A stretch of DNA of 24,886 nt from Ignavibacteriales bacterium (GCA_003538625.1 DPRR01000026.1:85603-110488); one strand, 5' to 3'; numbered from the stretch's first letter, positions 16,556 through 24,377 are shown. The notes: generated from the letters alone by a model not told the origin. Made by a program: numbers and translations.

Positions 16556-16728
16556 AAGACAGAATAATTGCAATTGAAGTGAATCTGAGAAGGCTTTTAC
16601 AAAGGATTGAAAAGTTAAGAAATATACCACTGTCTTATGAAGTGCTTACTAAAATTCAAAAGGTAAAGCACAAGATTGATGAGCTTAGCGATTTAATAAC
16701 GGAGATTGAAGCTGACCAGGAATTTTAA
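16552..16728 (+). CDS. Small 58-residue helical protein
   Basis: A short gene that starts with an ATG overlapping the excisionase stop (ATGA) and ends TAA at 16728. The product, beginning MKDRIIAIEVNLRRLLQRIE and ending ITEIEADQEF, is a highly charged two-helix protein with heptad-like leucines/isoleucines, suggestive of a coiled-coil hairpin. No known motif is seen. The tight coupling to the excisionase and the coherent amino-acid make-up argue that it is real. It may act with the excisionase or the recombinase that follows. The open frame of the next gene begins inside its last codons. Confidence 0.6.
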   Translation: MKDRIIAIEVNLRRLLQRIEKLRNIPLSYEVLTKIQKVKHKIDELSDLITEIEADQEF

Positions 16729-16808
16729 AACTGAAAAATAATTTTAACATAGATGATCTTGCAGAAAAGCTAATTGAAAAATTAACCGGGAGGTTAGCTG
16801 ATATAACT

Positions 16809-17651
16809 TTGCAACAATTTATTGATGAATATAAGGCTTACGTTGAAAAGAACAGAGCGATGAAAACTTATAAAGGGGTGGTATTAGTTTGTAAGCACTT
16901 GTTGAGTTATTTCTCTCCACTAAAGAATATTCAAACAATAACTTTAAAAGATGCTGAACAATTTCTAGACTACTTAAAAAAGCGGGCTCCATTAGGTACT
17001 TACAACTATCTGAAAATTCTAAGAGCGATGTTTAACAAAGGAATGCAATGGAATGAGTTAAGAGAGAACGTTTGGGAGAAGGCCTCTCTCCCGAAGGTTC
17101 AGCAAGGAAAAATCACTTATGTAACTGAAGAACAATTAGATATAATTCTTAAAAATGCCGAAAGTGAGGTTGTGAAGGATGCAATAACAATCGCATTCTA
17201 TACCGGCTGCCGGCTTTCGGAAGTTACTCAAATGGCTTTTCAAGATATTAATCTTAACACTAATCTTATAACGATTGGCAGCAAGAGTTTCCAAAGCAAA
17301 AATAGAAAAATCAGACACATACCTATTCATCCAAAAGTCAAAGAGATCTTTATAAAAAGATTTCCCAAAATTATTAAAAGAGAAAAACATTTCGTTCTAA
17401 GTAAACCCAATAGTTATCCTTTTACCGGCGACTACTTCAGCCGCCGTTTCAAAAAGGCTTGCAGGAAAGCAGGTTTAGATGAGGGATTACATTTTCATTC
17501 ACTCCGCCACGGTTGTATTACAAAAATGATATTAGCTGGTGCAGCTTTACCAACTGTTCAAAAAATCGCAGGACATTCCAATATTCAAACCACTATGCGG
17601 TACACGCACGTAGATATTCAGAGTTTAAAAGATGCAATCAATCTATTATAA
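16809..17651 (+). CDS. Tyrosine recombinase / integrase 1
   Basis: A phage-type tyrosine recombinase. Numbered from the TTG at 16809 (280 aa): SAM-like core-binding domain at about 1-95, and catalytic domain with R135 (YTGCRLSEVT), H230 and R233 (HFHSLRHG), H256 (GHSNIQ) and nucleophile Y265 (TTMRYTH). All five expected active-site residues are present, so it looks functional. The start is doubtful. The frame is open back to 16716 and encodes a sensible sequence (KNNFNIDDLAEKLIEKLTGR), yet it has no ATG, GTG or TTG there. A CTG at 16731, three bases after the stop of the 58-residue gene, would give MKNNFNIDDL and a length near 306. The excisionase-like gene upstream and the primase-helicase immediately downstream form one operon. 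Confidence 0.9.
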   Translation: MQQFIDEYKAYVEKNRAMKTYKGVVLVCKHLLSYFSPLKNIQTITLKDAEQFLDYLKKRAPLGTYNYLKILRAMFNKGMQWNELRENVWEKASLPKVQQGKITYVTEEQLDIILKNAESEVVKDAITIAFYTGCRLSEVTQMAFQDINLNTNLITIGSKSFQSKNRKIRHIPIHPKVKEIFIKRFPKIIKREKHFVLSKPNSYPFTGDYFSRRFKKACRKAGLDEGLHFHSLRHGCITKMILAGAALPTVQKIAGHSNIQTTMRYTHVDIQSLKDAINLL

Positions 17652-17659
17652 AGGATAAA

Positions 17660-19717
17660 ATGAATTTAATTGATGAAATAAAAAGCAGAATAAATATTGT
17701 TGATTTAGCTGTACAACTCGGATTGAAGCCAACAAAGAACGATTTTATTTATTCTGTTTTTAAGTCTGAGAAAAACCGATCAATGAAGTTGTATAGAAAA
17801 ACAAATTCGTTTTATGATTATTCCACTGGAAACCATGGTGATGTAATCAATCTTTATGCAACAGTAAAGAAAATAAATAATGAATCTGCAATAAAAGTTT
17901 TAGCTGAGGATATGGGTTTAATAAATCATTATAAAAATAATGGGAATGGAAAATTGAAAGAGGAAAAAGGAATTATCATCAATCTTGAAAGAAAAATTGA
18001 GATGTATCATTCATTTGAAAAGTTTTGTAATGGAGTTGATGAAGTAACACTTAAATATCTCAAGGGACCTAAAAGAGGATTGATAGAAGAAACGATTAAA
18101 AGGTTCAGACTTTTTTCAATTGCTGATGTAAATAGAATTATAGATAACCTTCTTAGTAATTTTCATATTGATGAATTAAAAGCAGCAGGGCTTTTTAATG
18201 AAAAAGGAAGATTTGTTTTCAATAATAATAGATTGATAATTCCATACTTAGACGATGATAAAATAATTTATTTGCGGGGCAGAATAATTTCAGAGGATGA
18301 CAATGTTGATAATAAATATATCGGGTTAGCCGGGCAGCCTGCAAAAAGACTTTTTAATTTAACTGCTCTTAAGAATCTTAATGAAGATTATGAAATATTG
18401 GTATGTGAAGGTGAATTTGATACGATGATGGCGGAGCAAAAAGGATATAAAGCTGTGGGAGTTCCGGGAGTTAATAATTATCCTGATGATATAAAAGAAA
18501 TATTAAAAAATTGTGAACCTGTTTTATGTTTTGATAATGACAAACCTGGGAAAGAAGGTATGCAGGCTATAACCAATAAAGTTGAAAAGAAAATAACGGG
18601 GATATTTTTAAGACAACATAAAGATATTACAGATTACTTTTGCTTAACAAACAGCGAGAAGTTTAGACGAAACGGCGTTATTGATTACAAAATTTTAGAA
18701 CCTGAAAGAAAATCTAAACTGAATTTAGTCTCTGCAAGAGAAGTGCAAAAAATGGATTTGCCACCTATAAGATGGGTTATAAAAAATTTATTACCTGAAG
18801 GATTAAGTATTTTAGCTGCAAGACCCAAAACCGGTAAAAGTTTTTTAGCACAAAATATTTCTTTATCAATTACACGAGGCACTAAAGCATTAGGGTTTTT
18901 TGAAACTGAACAAACTTCAGTTTTATATATTGCACTTGAAGATAACTTCAGAAGAATCCAGGATAGAATAAATAATATTATCCAGAATGAAATTGAAAAA
19001 ACTGCACCTGATAATCTTTTTTATTTAGAAGAGAATAAGGATTTACCGAAAATAAATGATGGTGGTATTGAAGAACTGCAGAAGTTAATAATTGATAAAC
19101 CTGAGATTAAATTAATTATCGTTGATACATTTGGACGGACTATTGCAGACAAAAGAAGGAATGATAATAACAGCTATCGAGCTGATTATGAAATAGCTTC
19201 AAAGCTTCAAGAGTTTGCAATTCAAAATCATATTTGTGTTTTGCTTATTCATCATACAAAAAAAGTTCAGGAAGAAGATGTGTTTAATGAAATATCAGGT
19301 ACATCAGGAATAACAGGGGCAATGGATACGATGCTCGTCCTGAAGAAAAAAGGTAAGAGCGGGAAATTATATGTGACAGGCAGAGATGTAAAAGATATAG
19401 AATACAATTTAGTATTTGATGAAAATATCTGCTGCTGGAATGTTGTTGAAGAAGAAATTAATACAACAGCCGAGAGAAAAGAAATTTATGATTTGATTAA
19501 ATCTTCTGGCAGAGAAATGAAAACTGGTGAGATAGCTGAACTACTTGGTAAAACTGTTCCGAATGTTAGTAAAATGCTTGGGAAGATGTTGAAGGAGGGA
19601 TTAGTAGCCACTGAGAAAACTGGACATTATTTTATACCTGAAGATAAAAAAGGAAAAGGTTTTACAGTTAAGAGGATTAGTTTGTTTGATGATCATAAAG
19701 ATGGTGAAAGTGGTTAA
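17660..19717 (+). CDS. Primase-helicase of a mobile element (TOPRIM + RepA/RecA-like)
   Basis: A 685-residue replication protein. Start ATG 17660 follows AAGGA by four bases, 8 bp after the integrase stop. Domains: a CHC2-like DnaG N-terminal domain at about 10-90 that has lost all its zinc ligands (Y31, F34, D53 and T56 where C-H-C-C would be) yet keeps the GDVINLY end; a TOPRIM domain at about 245-310 with VCEGEFD (E250) and FDND (D292, D294); a RepA/AAA_25 RecA-like helicase at about 370-600 with Walker A ARPKTGKS (387-394), Walker B LIIVD (485-489) and LLIHHTKK (528-535); and a winged helix at about 605-660 (KTGEIAELLGKTVPNVSKML). It should prime and unwind the element's DNA during autonomous replication, as in phage satellites and integrative mobilisable elements. 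Confidence 0.85.
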   Translation: MNLIDEIKSRINIVDLAVQLGLKPTKNDFIYSVFKSEKNRSMKLYRKTNSFYDYSTGNHGDVINLYATVKKINNESAIKVLAEDMGLINHYKNNGNGKLKEEKGIIINLERKIEMYHSFEKFCNGVDEVTLKYLKGPKRGLIEETIKRFRLFSIADVNRIIDNLLSNFHIDELKAAGLFNEKGRFVFNNNRLIIPYLDDDKIIYLRGRIISEDDNVDNKYIGLAGQPAKRLFNLTALKNLNEDYEILVCEGEFDTMMAEQKGYKAVGVPGVNNYPDDIKEILKNCEPVLCFDNDKPGKEGMQAITNKVEKKITGIFLRQHKDITDYFCLTNSEKFRRNGVIDYKILEPERKSKLNLVSAREVQKMDLPPIRWVIKNLLPEGLSILAARPKTGKSFLAQNISLSITRGTKALGFFETEQTSVLYIALEDNFRRIQDRINNIIQNEIEKTAPDNLFYLEENKDLPKINDGGIEELQKLIIDKPEIKLIIVDTFGRTIADKRRNDNNSYRADYEIASKLQEFAIQNHICVLLIHHTKKVQEEDVFNEISGTSGITGAMDTMLVLKKKGKSGKLYVTGRDVKDIEYNLVFDENICCWNVVEEEINTTAERKEIYDLIKSSGREMKTGEIAELLGKTVPNVSKMLGKMLKEGLVATEKTGHYFIPEDKKGKGFTVKRISLFDDHKDGESG

Positions 19718-19820
19718 AGTGCTTAATTATAGATAAAAAATGCAGGAATATTGGTTAAACTTTATAGAGAGACTTTAACCGGAAAAAGTCAGAATTTGGA
19801 TTAAAAATAAAGGGATTAAC
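19712..19820. repeat. Cluster of GGTTAA motifs after the primase-helicase gene
   Basis: GGTTAAA occurs at 19712-19718 and 19753-19759, its complement TTTAACC at 19774-19780, and ATTAACC near 19815. The second and third make a 7-bp inverted repeat with a 14-base spacer. The region lies between the convergent primase-helicase and integrase 2 genes and is otherwise AT-rich. It could be the origin recognised by the primase-helicase, or only a weak shared terminator region. No hairpin with a U-run is visible. Confidence 0.3.
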
Positions 19821-19876
19821 CAGTTTATCCTGCTTTTCTGGAATACAAAGATGAACTTATATTTAAATAAAAAAGT

Positions 19877-20905
19877 TTATAATAAATTAACAGCCTGTGA
19901 AAGATTCTCCTTTTGTAAATGTGAATAAATTTGAGTCGTTTGAATTTTACTATGACCTAAAAGCTTTTGCACGGTGTAAATATCAACTTTACGCTGCACT
20001 AACGCAGAAGCGAAAGAATGCCTTAAAGTATGGAAGTGAATTTTAGAATTTAGTTTTGCTGCTTTTGCTCCTTTCTTGAATTGCTTACTAATAAACTCTC
20101 CATTTAATTTAACACCATTTACACGATAGAAAACATAATGACTTTCTTTTTCCTTACCCAAAGTGAAACGAGATTTTAGAATCTGATCAACTCTTGGATG
20201 AATAGGAATAACTCTTTCCTGCTTTGTTTTAGTTAGAAACTGGTCTGAATTTTTTATAATAATAAGATTTTGATTGAAGTCTATCCAATCCCACTTCATA
20301 TTTAGAAGCTCATTCAATCTCATTCCAGTGTAATAAGCAGTAGTAAAAATATCTTTGTGTAATTGATTCTCAACCTTATCAAGAATTTGGATTAATTCAG
20401 CTTCCGAAATAAAAACAGGAAGTGATGACGGAGTTTTAGGAGTTTTAATTTTGTTAAATGGATTTATCTCAATGTAATTCCAAACTACAGCTTTATTGAA
20501 TGCTGCTTTAAGAGTGCGATAATACATAGATGCAGCATATTTTGAATTTGAGAAAACCGAGGAAATGTATTGATCAATATTTCTTGAGGAAATATTTTCA
20601 AGAGGTATATCCGGCAAATGTTTTTGTAAACTGACAAAGGAAGGGATGACAGCTTTTTTAAGATACTTTACTGAATAAGTATTGCTTACATAAGTTTTAT
20701 ATTCTTCAAAAAATTTGCTGAGACTAATAGAAGTTTTAGCTACTATAGTTTCTGGTTTCTGCTTTTGCTGTGGGATATATGAAGCAAGAAACTTTTCAGC
20801 TTCTTTTCTGTCAGTAGTGTGAGTGGAAACAGAAGTAATTTTATCTCCTTTACATAGTACTTGCCAGTAAGGAGATTTACCATTTTTTATTAAATACTTT
20901 TTCAT
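19877..20905 (-). CDS. Tyrosine recombinase / integrase 2
   Basis: A 342-residue tyrosine recombinase beside the attachment site, transcribed away from it, the usual arrangement for the enzyme that uses that site. The start ATG at 20905 is preceded by AAGGA at eight bases. Residues 1-50 form an arm-binding-type domain (KNGKSPYWQVLCKGDKI), 60-155 the SAM-like core-binding domain, and 165-340 the catalytic domain. The active-site residues are R196 (YTGMRLNEL), H292 and R295 (HFHTLRHS), H318 (LLGHSK) and Y327 (TTQIYSH). It ends SQAVNLL, much like the KDAINLL ending of integrase 1, but differs in having the arm domain. It is intact. It faces the primase-helicase gene tail to tail, so the two recombinases may come from different elements. 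Confidence 0.93.
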   Translation of the reverse strand: MKKYLIKNGKSPYWQVLCKGDKITSVSTHTTDRKEAEKFLASYIPQQKQKPETIVAKTSISLSKFFEEYKTYVSNTYSVKYLKKAVIPSFVSLQKHLPDIPLENISSRNIDQYISSVFSNSKYAASMYYRTLKAAFNKAVVWNYIEINPFNKIKTPKTPSSLPVFISEAELIQILDKVENQLHKDIFTTAYYTGMRLNELLNMKWDWIDFNQNLIIIKNSDQFLTKTKQERVIPIHPRVDQILKSRFTLGKEKESHYVFYRVNGVKLNGEFISKQFKKGAKAAKLNSKIHFHTLRHSFASALVQRKVDIYTVQKLLGHSKIQTTQIYSHLQKENLSQAVNLL

Positions 20906-20925
20906 ACTTAGATCCTTCCCTCTCA

Positions 20926-20945
20926 GTATGGAGTTGGTATGGAGT
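20926..20945. repeat. GTATGGAGT direct repeats, 11-bp period
   Basis: GTATGGAGT is present at 20926-20934 and 20937-20945, between the integrase 2 start and the tRNA fragment. The one-turn spacing and the location are those of arm-type binding sites for a tyrosine recombinase or its directionality factor. The repeats may also overlap the integrase promoter and so regulate it. Confidence 0.45.
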
Positions 20946-20991
20946 AAGCGAAAAAAGCGATTTTTGAATCAAAATAAAGGAAGGTGTCTTA

Positions 20992-21034
20992 CTGTCACGC
21001 AGGAGGTCGCGAGTTCGAGTCTCGTCGGCCCCGC
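20992..21034 (+). other. Attachment site: 3' fragment of tRNA-Asp(GTC)
   Basis: From CTGTCAC (anticodon loop, anticodon GTC at 20994-20996) the sequence continues as a proper tRNA: anticodon 3' stem GCAGG, variable loop AGGTC, T stem-loop GCGAG-TTCGAGT-CTCGT, acceptor strand CGGCCCC and discriminator G. The bases 5' of the loop (GTCTTA) do not pair with GCAGG, and no D-arm or 5' acceptor strand exists upstream, so this is only the 3' half. Such a truncated copy next to an integrase gene is the hallmark of site-specific integration into a tRNA gene, with crossover in the anticodon loop. The intact tRNA-Asp should mark the far end of the element and is not in this window. Confidence 0.85.
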
Positions 21035-21070
21035 AAAAAAGCCCTAAAACAAATAATTTTAGGGCTTTTT
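21035..21070 (+). terminator. Intrinsic terminator behind the tRNA-Asp fragment
   Basis: A hairpin of AAAAAGCCCTAAAA and TTTTAGGGCTTTTT around the loop CAAATAA (21050-21056) starts at the tRNA 3' end. The A- and U-flanks make it work in both directions. It is most simply the native terminator of the original tRNA-Asp gene, which would mean that the DNA right of the fragment is chromosomal. Confidence 0.85.
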
Positions 21071-21083
21071 CATTTCCCACTTT

Positions 21084-21140
21084 TCAGAACTAATCAGAAT
21101 TCATCAGAGTTTACACCATTTTGGGCAGTGGATGGGCAGT
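21084..21140. repeat. Helically phased short repeats right of the attachment site
   Basis: TCAGAA/TCAGAG begins at 21084, 21094 and 21104 (exact 10-bp period). It is followed by GGGCAGT at 21123-21129 and 21134-21140 (11-bp period). Such arrays on one face of the helix resemble recombinase arm sites or directionality-factor sites. The second pair resembles, loosely, the GTATGGAGT pair on the other side of the tRNA fragment. Confidence 0.45.
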
Positions 21141-21280
21141 ATTAAGCACGATCTGAAGCCAATAACTAGGATGAATTAATGCAGCAGATATAATATAGAC
21201 TTAAGTATGAATGAGCCAGAGAGTTATTAGAGGGGTTAACGTAAGGTTAAGGAGAAAATAATTTTGGTACAATAATTTAA

Positions 21281-21312
21281 AAACCCCTACCAACGATTAT
21301 TGATAGGGGTTT
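21281..21312 (-). terminator. Intrinsic terminator of the lost T9SS cargo gene
   Basis: AAACCCCTA (21281-21289) and TAGGGGTTT (21304-21312) form a 9-bp stem with a 14-base loop. Read on the minus strand the stem is followed by a run of T. It lies about 20 bp beyond the stop codon of the T9SS sorting-domain remnant, which is where that gene's terminator belongs. Confidence 0.75.
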
Positions 21313-21332
21313 GAAAAAAATAAAAGCCAGTT

Positions 21333-21455
21333 CTATCTCATCAAAATCATTTTGTTTGTTAGAATTTTATTATTTGATTGTAAAGAATAAAAATACATTC
21401 CGCTTGAAAGGGAGGAGCCATCAACTTCTGCTTTTGTGCGACCTTTTTTCTCTGC
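21333..21455 (-). pseudogene. C-terminal remnant of a T9SS type A sorting-domain protein
   Basis: The minus strand reads, in one frame up to a TAG at 21335-21333, a typical end of the type IX secretion C-terminal sorting domain: GSSLSSGMYFYSLQSNNK followed by ILTNKMILMR. The pattern L-S-S-G-(M/V)-Y-F-Y and the K-M-I-L-M-R end are diagnostic. Upstream of about 21455 the frame becomes Lys-rich and unlike a sorting domain, and no start or long ORF is present, so the cargo protein has been deleted and only its tail and terminator remain. This fits loss of DNA near the attachment site. It also shows that the host has, or had, a type IX secretion system. Confidence 0.75.
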
Positions 21456-21786
21456 TTTTTTTATATACAAAGGATATATACTTGCGAAGGAGATTTTAAA
21501 TATGCATGTGTTTTACATTTTAGTAATCCGTAATAATTTAAGTTTATATAAATAGTTCCAATATATCTTTGCAAAGGTTTGGATGATTTAATTCCAAGAC
21601 GAAATGTTGATTGTGATAGGAGGGAGTGTTTAATGATAAATTAATGATAGCTTCATAGTGACATTGCAAAATCATAACAATTAAGAAAACCCACTCATAG
21701 TTTTTTATGGCTTCCTTTTATCTGAAAAACTTGACAAGTTGTTCCGGAATAAAAATAAGTCAAAATAAAATATTATCTTAAATACA
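21456..21786. other. Noncoding stretch before the DUF6660-like gene
   Basis: I see no gene here. The only features are a TTGACA at 21731-21736 and a TTCCGGAA palindrome (21742-21749) about 40-55 bp upstream of the next start codon, which could be a promoter element and an operator. No TAnnTTTG box accompanies them. The rest is probably debris of the deleted T9SS cargo gene. Confidence 0.4.
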
Positions 21787-22104
21787 ATGAAAAATTTATA
21801 TTTCATAATGGCCTTATATGTTTTGCTGCTTTCAGTAAGACCTTGTTGTGTAGAGGATAACTGCGCGGATGAGGACCACTCAACTAAAACAGAACAAACA
21901 ACAGAACATAATAAAGGCGATGACTATAATAGTAATTGTTCGCCATTTTTATCTTGCGGTAATTGTACCGGATTCGATTACCCGACAGTTTCTTATCCAC
22001 TGTTAAAACCTGCAACTTTTGAATCATCCCAATTGCAATCTTGCAAGACTACTTTTCCTACTGGATTTTACTTCTCGATTTGGCAGCCGCCTAAAGTAAG
22101 TTAA
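21787..22104 (+). CDS. Small secreted Cys-rich protein, DUF6660-like
   Basis: A 105-residue protein with an N-terminal signal peptide (MKNLYFIMALYVLLLSVRPCC) and a mature part rich in cysteine and acidic residues: CCVEDNC, then a polar linker full of Thr/Glu/His, then SNCSPFLSCGNCTGFDYP. This is the pattern of the Bacteroidota family DUF6660, a family typically found next to TonB-dependent receptors. Seven or more cysteines and several histidines would suit metal binding at the cell surface or in the periplasm. The receptor gene lies 101 bp downstream on the same strand, so the two probably form a unit. The function of the family is not established as far as I know. Confidence 0.72.
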   Translation: MKNLYFIMALYVLLLSVRPCCVEDNCADEDHSTKTEQTTEHNKGDDYNSNCSPFLSCGNCTGFDYPTVSYPLLKPATFESSQLQSCKTTFPTGFYFSIWQPPKVS

Positions 22105-22205
22105 TATTAAGTTGGTGCTCAATAAAGTTGATGCTAGTTGCACATTATCTATTTGGTAGTGCGCATCCTAATTAATATTTTCCAAATATTTAGAGAATTA
22201 TCAAA

Positions 22206-24377
22206 ATGAAGAAACATATTTTGCTGCTTATGGCAGTATTAAACATATCCGCTTTATTTGGTCAAAATACTTTCAAAGCTATTATTAAAGACAGTGAAAC
22301 AAAAGAATCTTTAATCAATGCTTCTGCAATAGTTAAAGGTACAAATAACGGCGCAAGTGCTGACATTAATGGATTAATTGAAATCAAAAATATTCCGAAT
22401 GGTCATCAGATTATCATTTTCAGTTTTGTCGGTTACGAACAACAGGCAGTACCATTCGACTTTCCAATCACACAATCTGAACCGATTGAAATTTTACTTA
22501 CAATCCAGCCAGATGAGACTGAGGATGTAATAATAACCTCAACCCGCTCCAGCGGAACAATAGAAGCCATTCCTACAAGAGTCGAACTCATTGCAGGTGA
22601 AGAACTTGAAGAAAAAGGGAATATGAAACCCGGTGACATTAGAATGATGCTAAATGAGAGCACAGGTATTCAAACGCAGCAAACATCTGCAACAAGCTAC
22701 AATTCAAGCATCCGTATACAGGGACTTGACGGGAAGTATACTCAAATATTAAAAGATGGTATGCCTCTTTATTCAGGTTTTGCAGGTGGATTAAGTTTGC
22801 TGCAGATTGTACCGCTTGATTTAAAACAAGTGGAGGTAATAAAGGGTGCTTCATCAACTCTTTATGGCGGCGGTGCAATTGCAGGTTTGGTAAATCTTAT
22901 ATCAAAAACACCAACTGAAAAAAGAGTATTAAATTTTCTTATAAACGGTACATCTGCTTTAGGTATTGATGTTAGCGGCTTTTATTCTCAAAGATTTAAT
23001 AATGTTGGTACAACAATTTTTGCCTCCTACAATGCAGGTAAACCTTATGAACCCGCCAATATTGGTTTAACAGCAATTCCAAAATTTGACCGCTACACCG
23101 TTAACCCAAAATTATTTTTTTACTTTGATGAAAAGACAATTTTAAATATCGGTTTAAACACCACAATTGAAGATCGTATTGGCGGCGACATAGAATATAT
23201 AGAAGGCAGAGGTGACAGCATCCATTCTTATTTTGAAAAAAATAAGACCCATCGTACCAGCACACAGGTCCAGGTAGACCATAGACTAAGTGATTTATCA
23301 AAATTGTCATTTAAAAACAGTTTGAGTTATTATGATAGGTCAATTGAAATACCAGACTTTAAATTTGCCGGTATTCATCTATCGTCATTTAGTGAGGCAA
23401 CTTTTAATTATGGAACTGAAGCAACAGAATGGATAATAGGATTTAATTTATGGACGGATAATTTTACCCAAAATAGAATTGACACTTCAAAAATTCTTGA
23501 CTACAATTACACAACTATTGGTGCTTTTATACAAAATTCCTGGCACGTATCAGAAAAATTAACACTTGAGACGGGATTTCGCGGTGATTATCAAAATGAA
23601 TATGGGTTTTTTGTATTACCGAGAATCTCCGCACTTTTCAAAGCCAATGAAAAGGTAACAATTCGTCTCGGCGGTGGATTAGGTTTTAAAACACCTACTG
23701 TCTTTACTGAAGACGCAGAACGAATTCAATTTAGAAATGTATTACCAATTGATGTTTCAAAAACAAAAGCCGAGCAATCCATCGGAGGCAACTTTGACAT
23801 AAATTATAAAACACCGCTTTCTGAGAAATTATTTTTGACCATTAATACTTTATTCTTTTATACTCAGGTAAATAATCCATTAGTTCTATTATCAACAAAC
23901 ACCGGATTTTATGAATTTAAACAGAGCGAAGGATTTATAGATTCAAAAGGATTTGAAACAAACATAAAACTTGTTTTTGATGATTTTAAACTTTTCATCG
24001 GATATACTTTTGCTGATGTTAATCAACACGAAAATGAAAATACAACAACTTTTCCATTAGTGGCAAAACACAGGCTTAATAATGTATTGATGTATGAAAT
24101 AGAAGATGAATTGAAAATTGGTTTGGAAGCATATTATTTCAGCCCGCAAAAATTAAACGACGATACGACCGGAAAACAGTACTGGATTTTTGGACTGATG
24201 GTCGAAAAACTGTGGGAACACTTTTCTGTATTTGTTAATTTTGAAAACTATCTTGATACCCGACAGACAAAGTTTGACACTATCTATACGGGCACTATTA
24301 CTAACCCCACATTCAGGGATATTTATGCACCTGTTGACGGCTTTGTAATTAACGGAGGAATAAAAATAAAATTTTAA
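22206..24377 (+). CDS. TonB-dependent outer-membrane receptor
   Basis: A 723-residue receptor for energised uptake across the outer membrane. It has a signal peptide (cleavage after about residue 20, ALFGQ), a carboxypeptidase-regulatory-like beta-sandwich at about 22-100 (KGTNNGASADINGLIEIKNI, FSFVGYEQQ), a TonB-box-like segment near 107-114 (DVIITSTR), a plug domain at about 120-235 (SIRIQGLDGKYTQILKDGMP, VEVIKGASSTLYGGGAIAGL), and a 22-strand barrel to the C-terminal phenylalanine (GFVINGGIKIKF). The architecture without a SusD partner, and with a Cys-rich DUF6660-like gene upstream, argues for a metal, siderophore or vitamin ligand rather than a polysaccharide. The exact ligand cannot be read. 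The frame is intact and full length. Confidence 0.92.
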   Translation: MKKHILLLMAVLNISALFGQNTFKAIIKDSETKESLINASAIVKGTNNGASADINGLIEIKNIPNGHQIIIFSFVGYEQQAVPFDFPITQSEPIEILLTIQPDETEDVIITSTRSSGTIEAIPTRVELIAGEELEEKGNMKPGDIRMMLNESTGIQTQQTSATSYNSSIRIQGLDGKYTQILKDGMPLYSGFAGGLSLLQIVPLDLKQVEVIKGASSTLYGGGAIAGLVNLISKTPTEKRVLNFLINGTSALGIDVSGFYSQRFNNVGTTIFASYNAGKPYEPANIGLTAIPKFDRYTVNPKLFFYFDEKTILNIGLNTTIEDRIGGDIEYIEGRGDSIHSYFEKNKTHRTSTQVQVDHRLSDLSKLSFKNSLSYYDRSIEIPDFKFAGIHLSSFSEATFNYGTEATEWIIGFNLWTDNFTQNRIDTSKILDYNYTTIGAFIQNSWHVSEKLTLETGFRGDYQNEYGFFVLPRISALFKANEKVTIRLGGGLGFKTPTVFTEDAERIQFRNVLPIDVSKTKAEQSIGGNFDINYKTPLSEKLFLTINTLFFYTQVNNPLVLLSTNTGFYEFKQSEGFIDSKGFETNIKLVFDDFKLFIGYTFADVNQHENENTTTFPLVAKHRLNNVLMYEIEDELKIGLEAYYFSPQKLNDDTTGKQYWIFGLMVEKLWEHFSVFVNFENYLDTRQTKFDTIYTGTITNPTFRDIYAPVDGFVINGGIKIKF

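Noticed and set aside
16715..16735. Programmed -1 frameshift fusing the 58-residue protein to integrase 1
   Set aside because: The frames are in the right relation, but no X-XXY-YYZ slippery heptamer lies in the zero frame before the stop, and no downstream structure is evident.
20877..21080. Minus-strand open frame encoding a GADETRTRDLLRDS-like peptide
   Set aside because: This is the well-known false protein made by translating the antisense of a tRNA 3' half; the DNA is the tRNA-Asp fragment and the integrase leader.
21311..21499. Plus-strand 62-residue open frame
   Set aside because: It is the antisense of the T9SS sorting-domain remnant and starts within a terminator stem.
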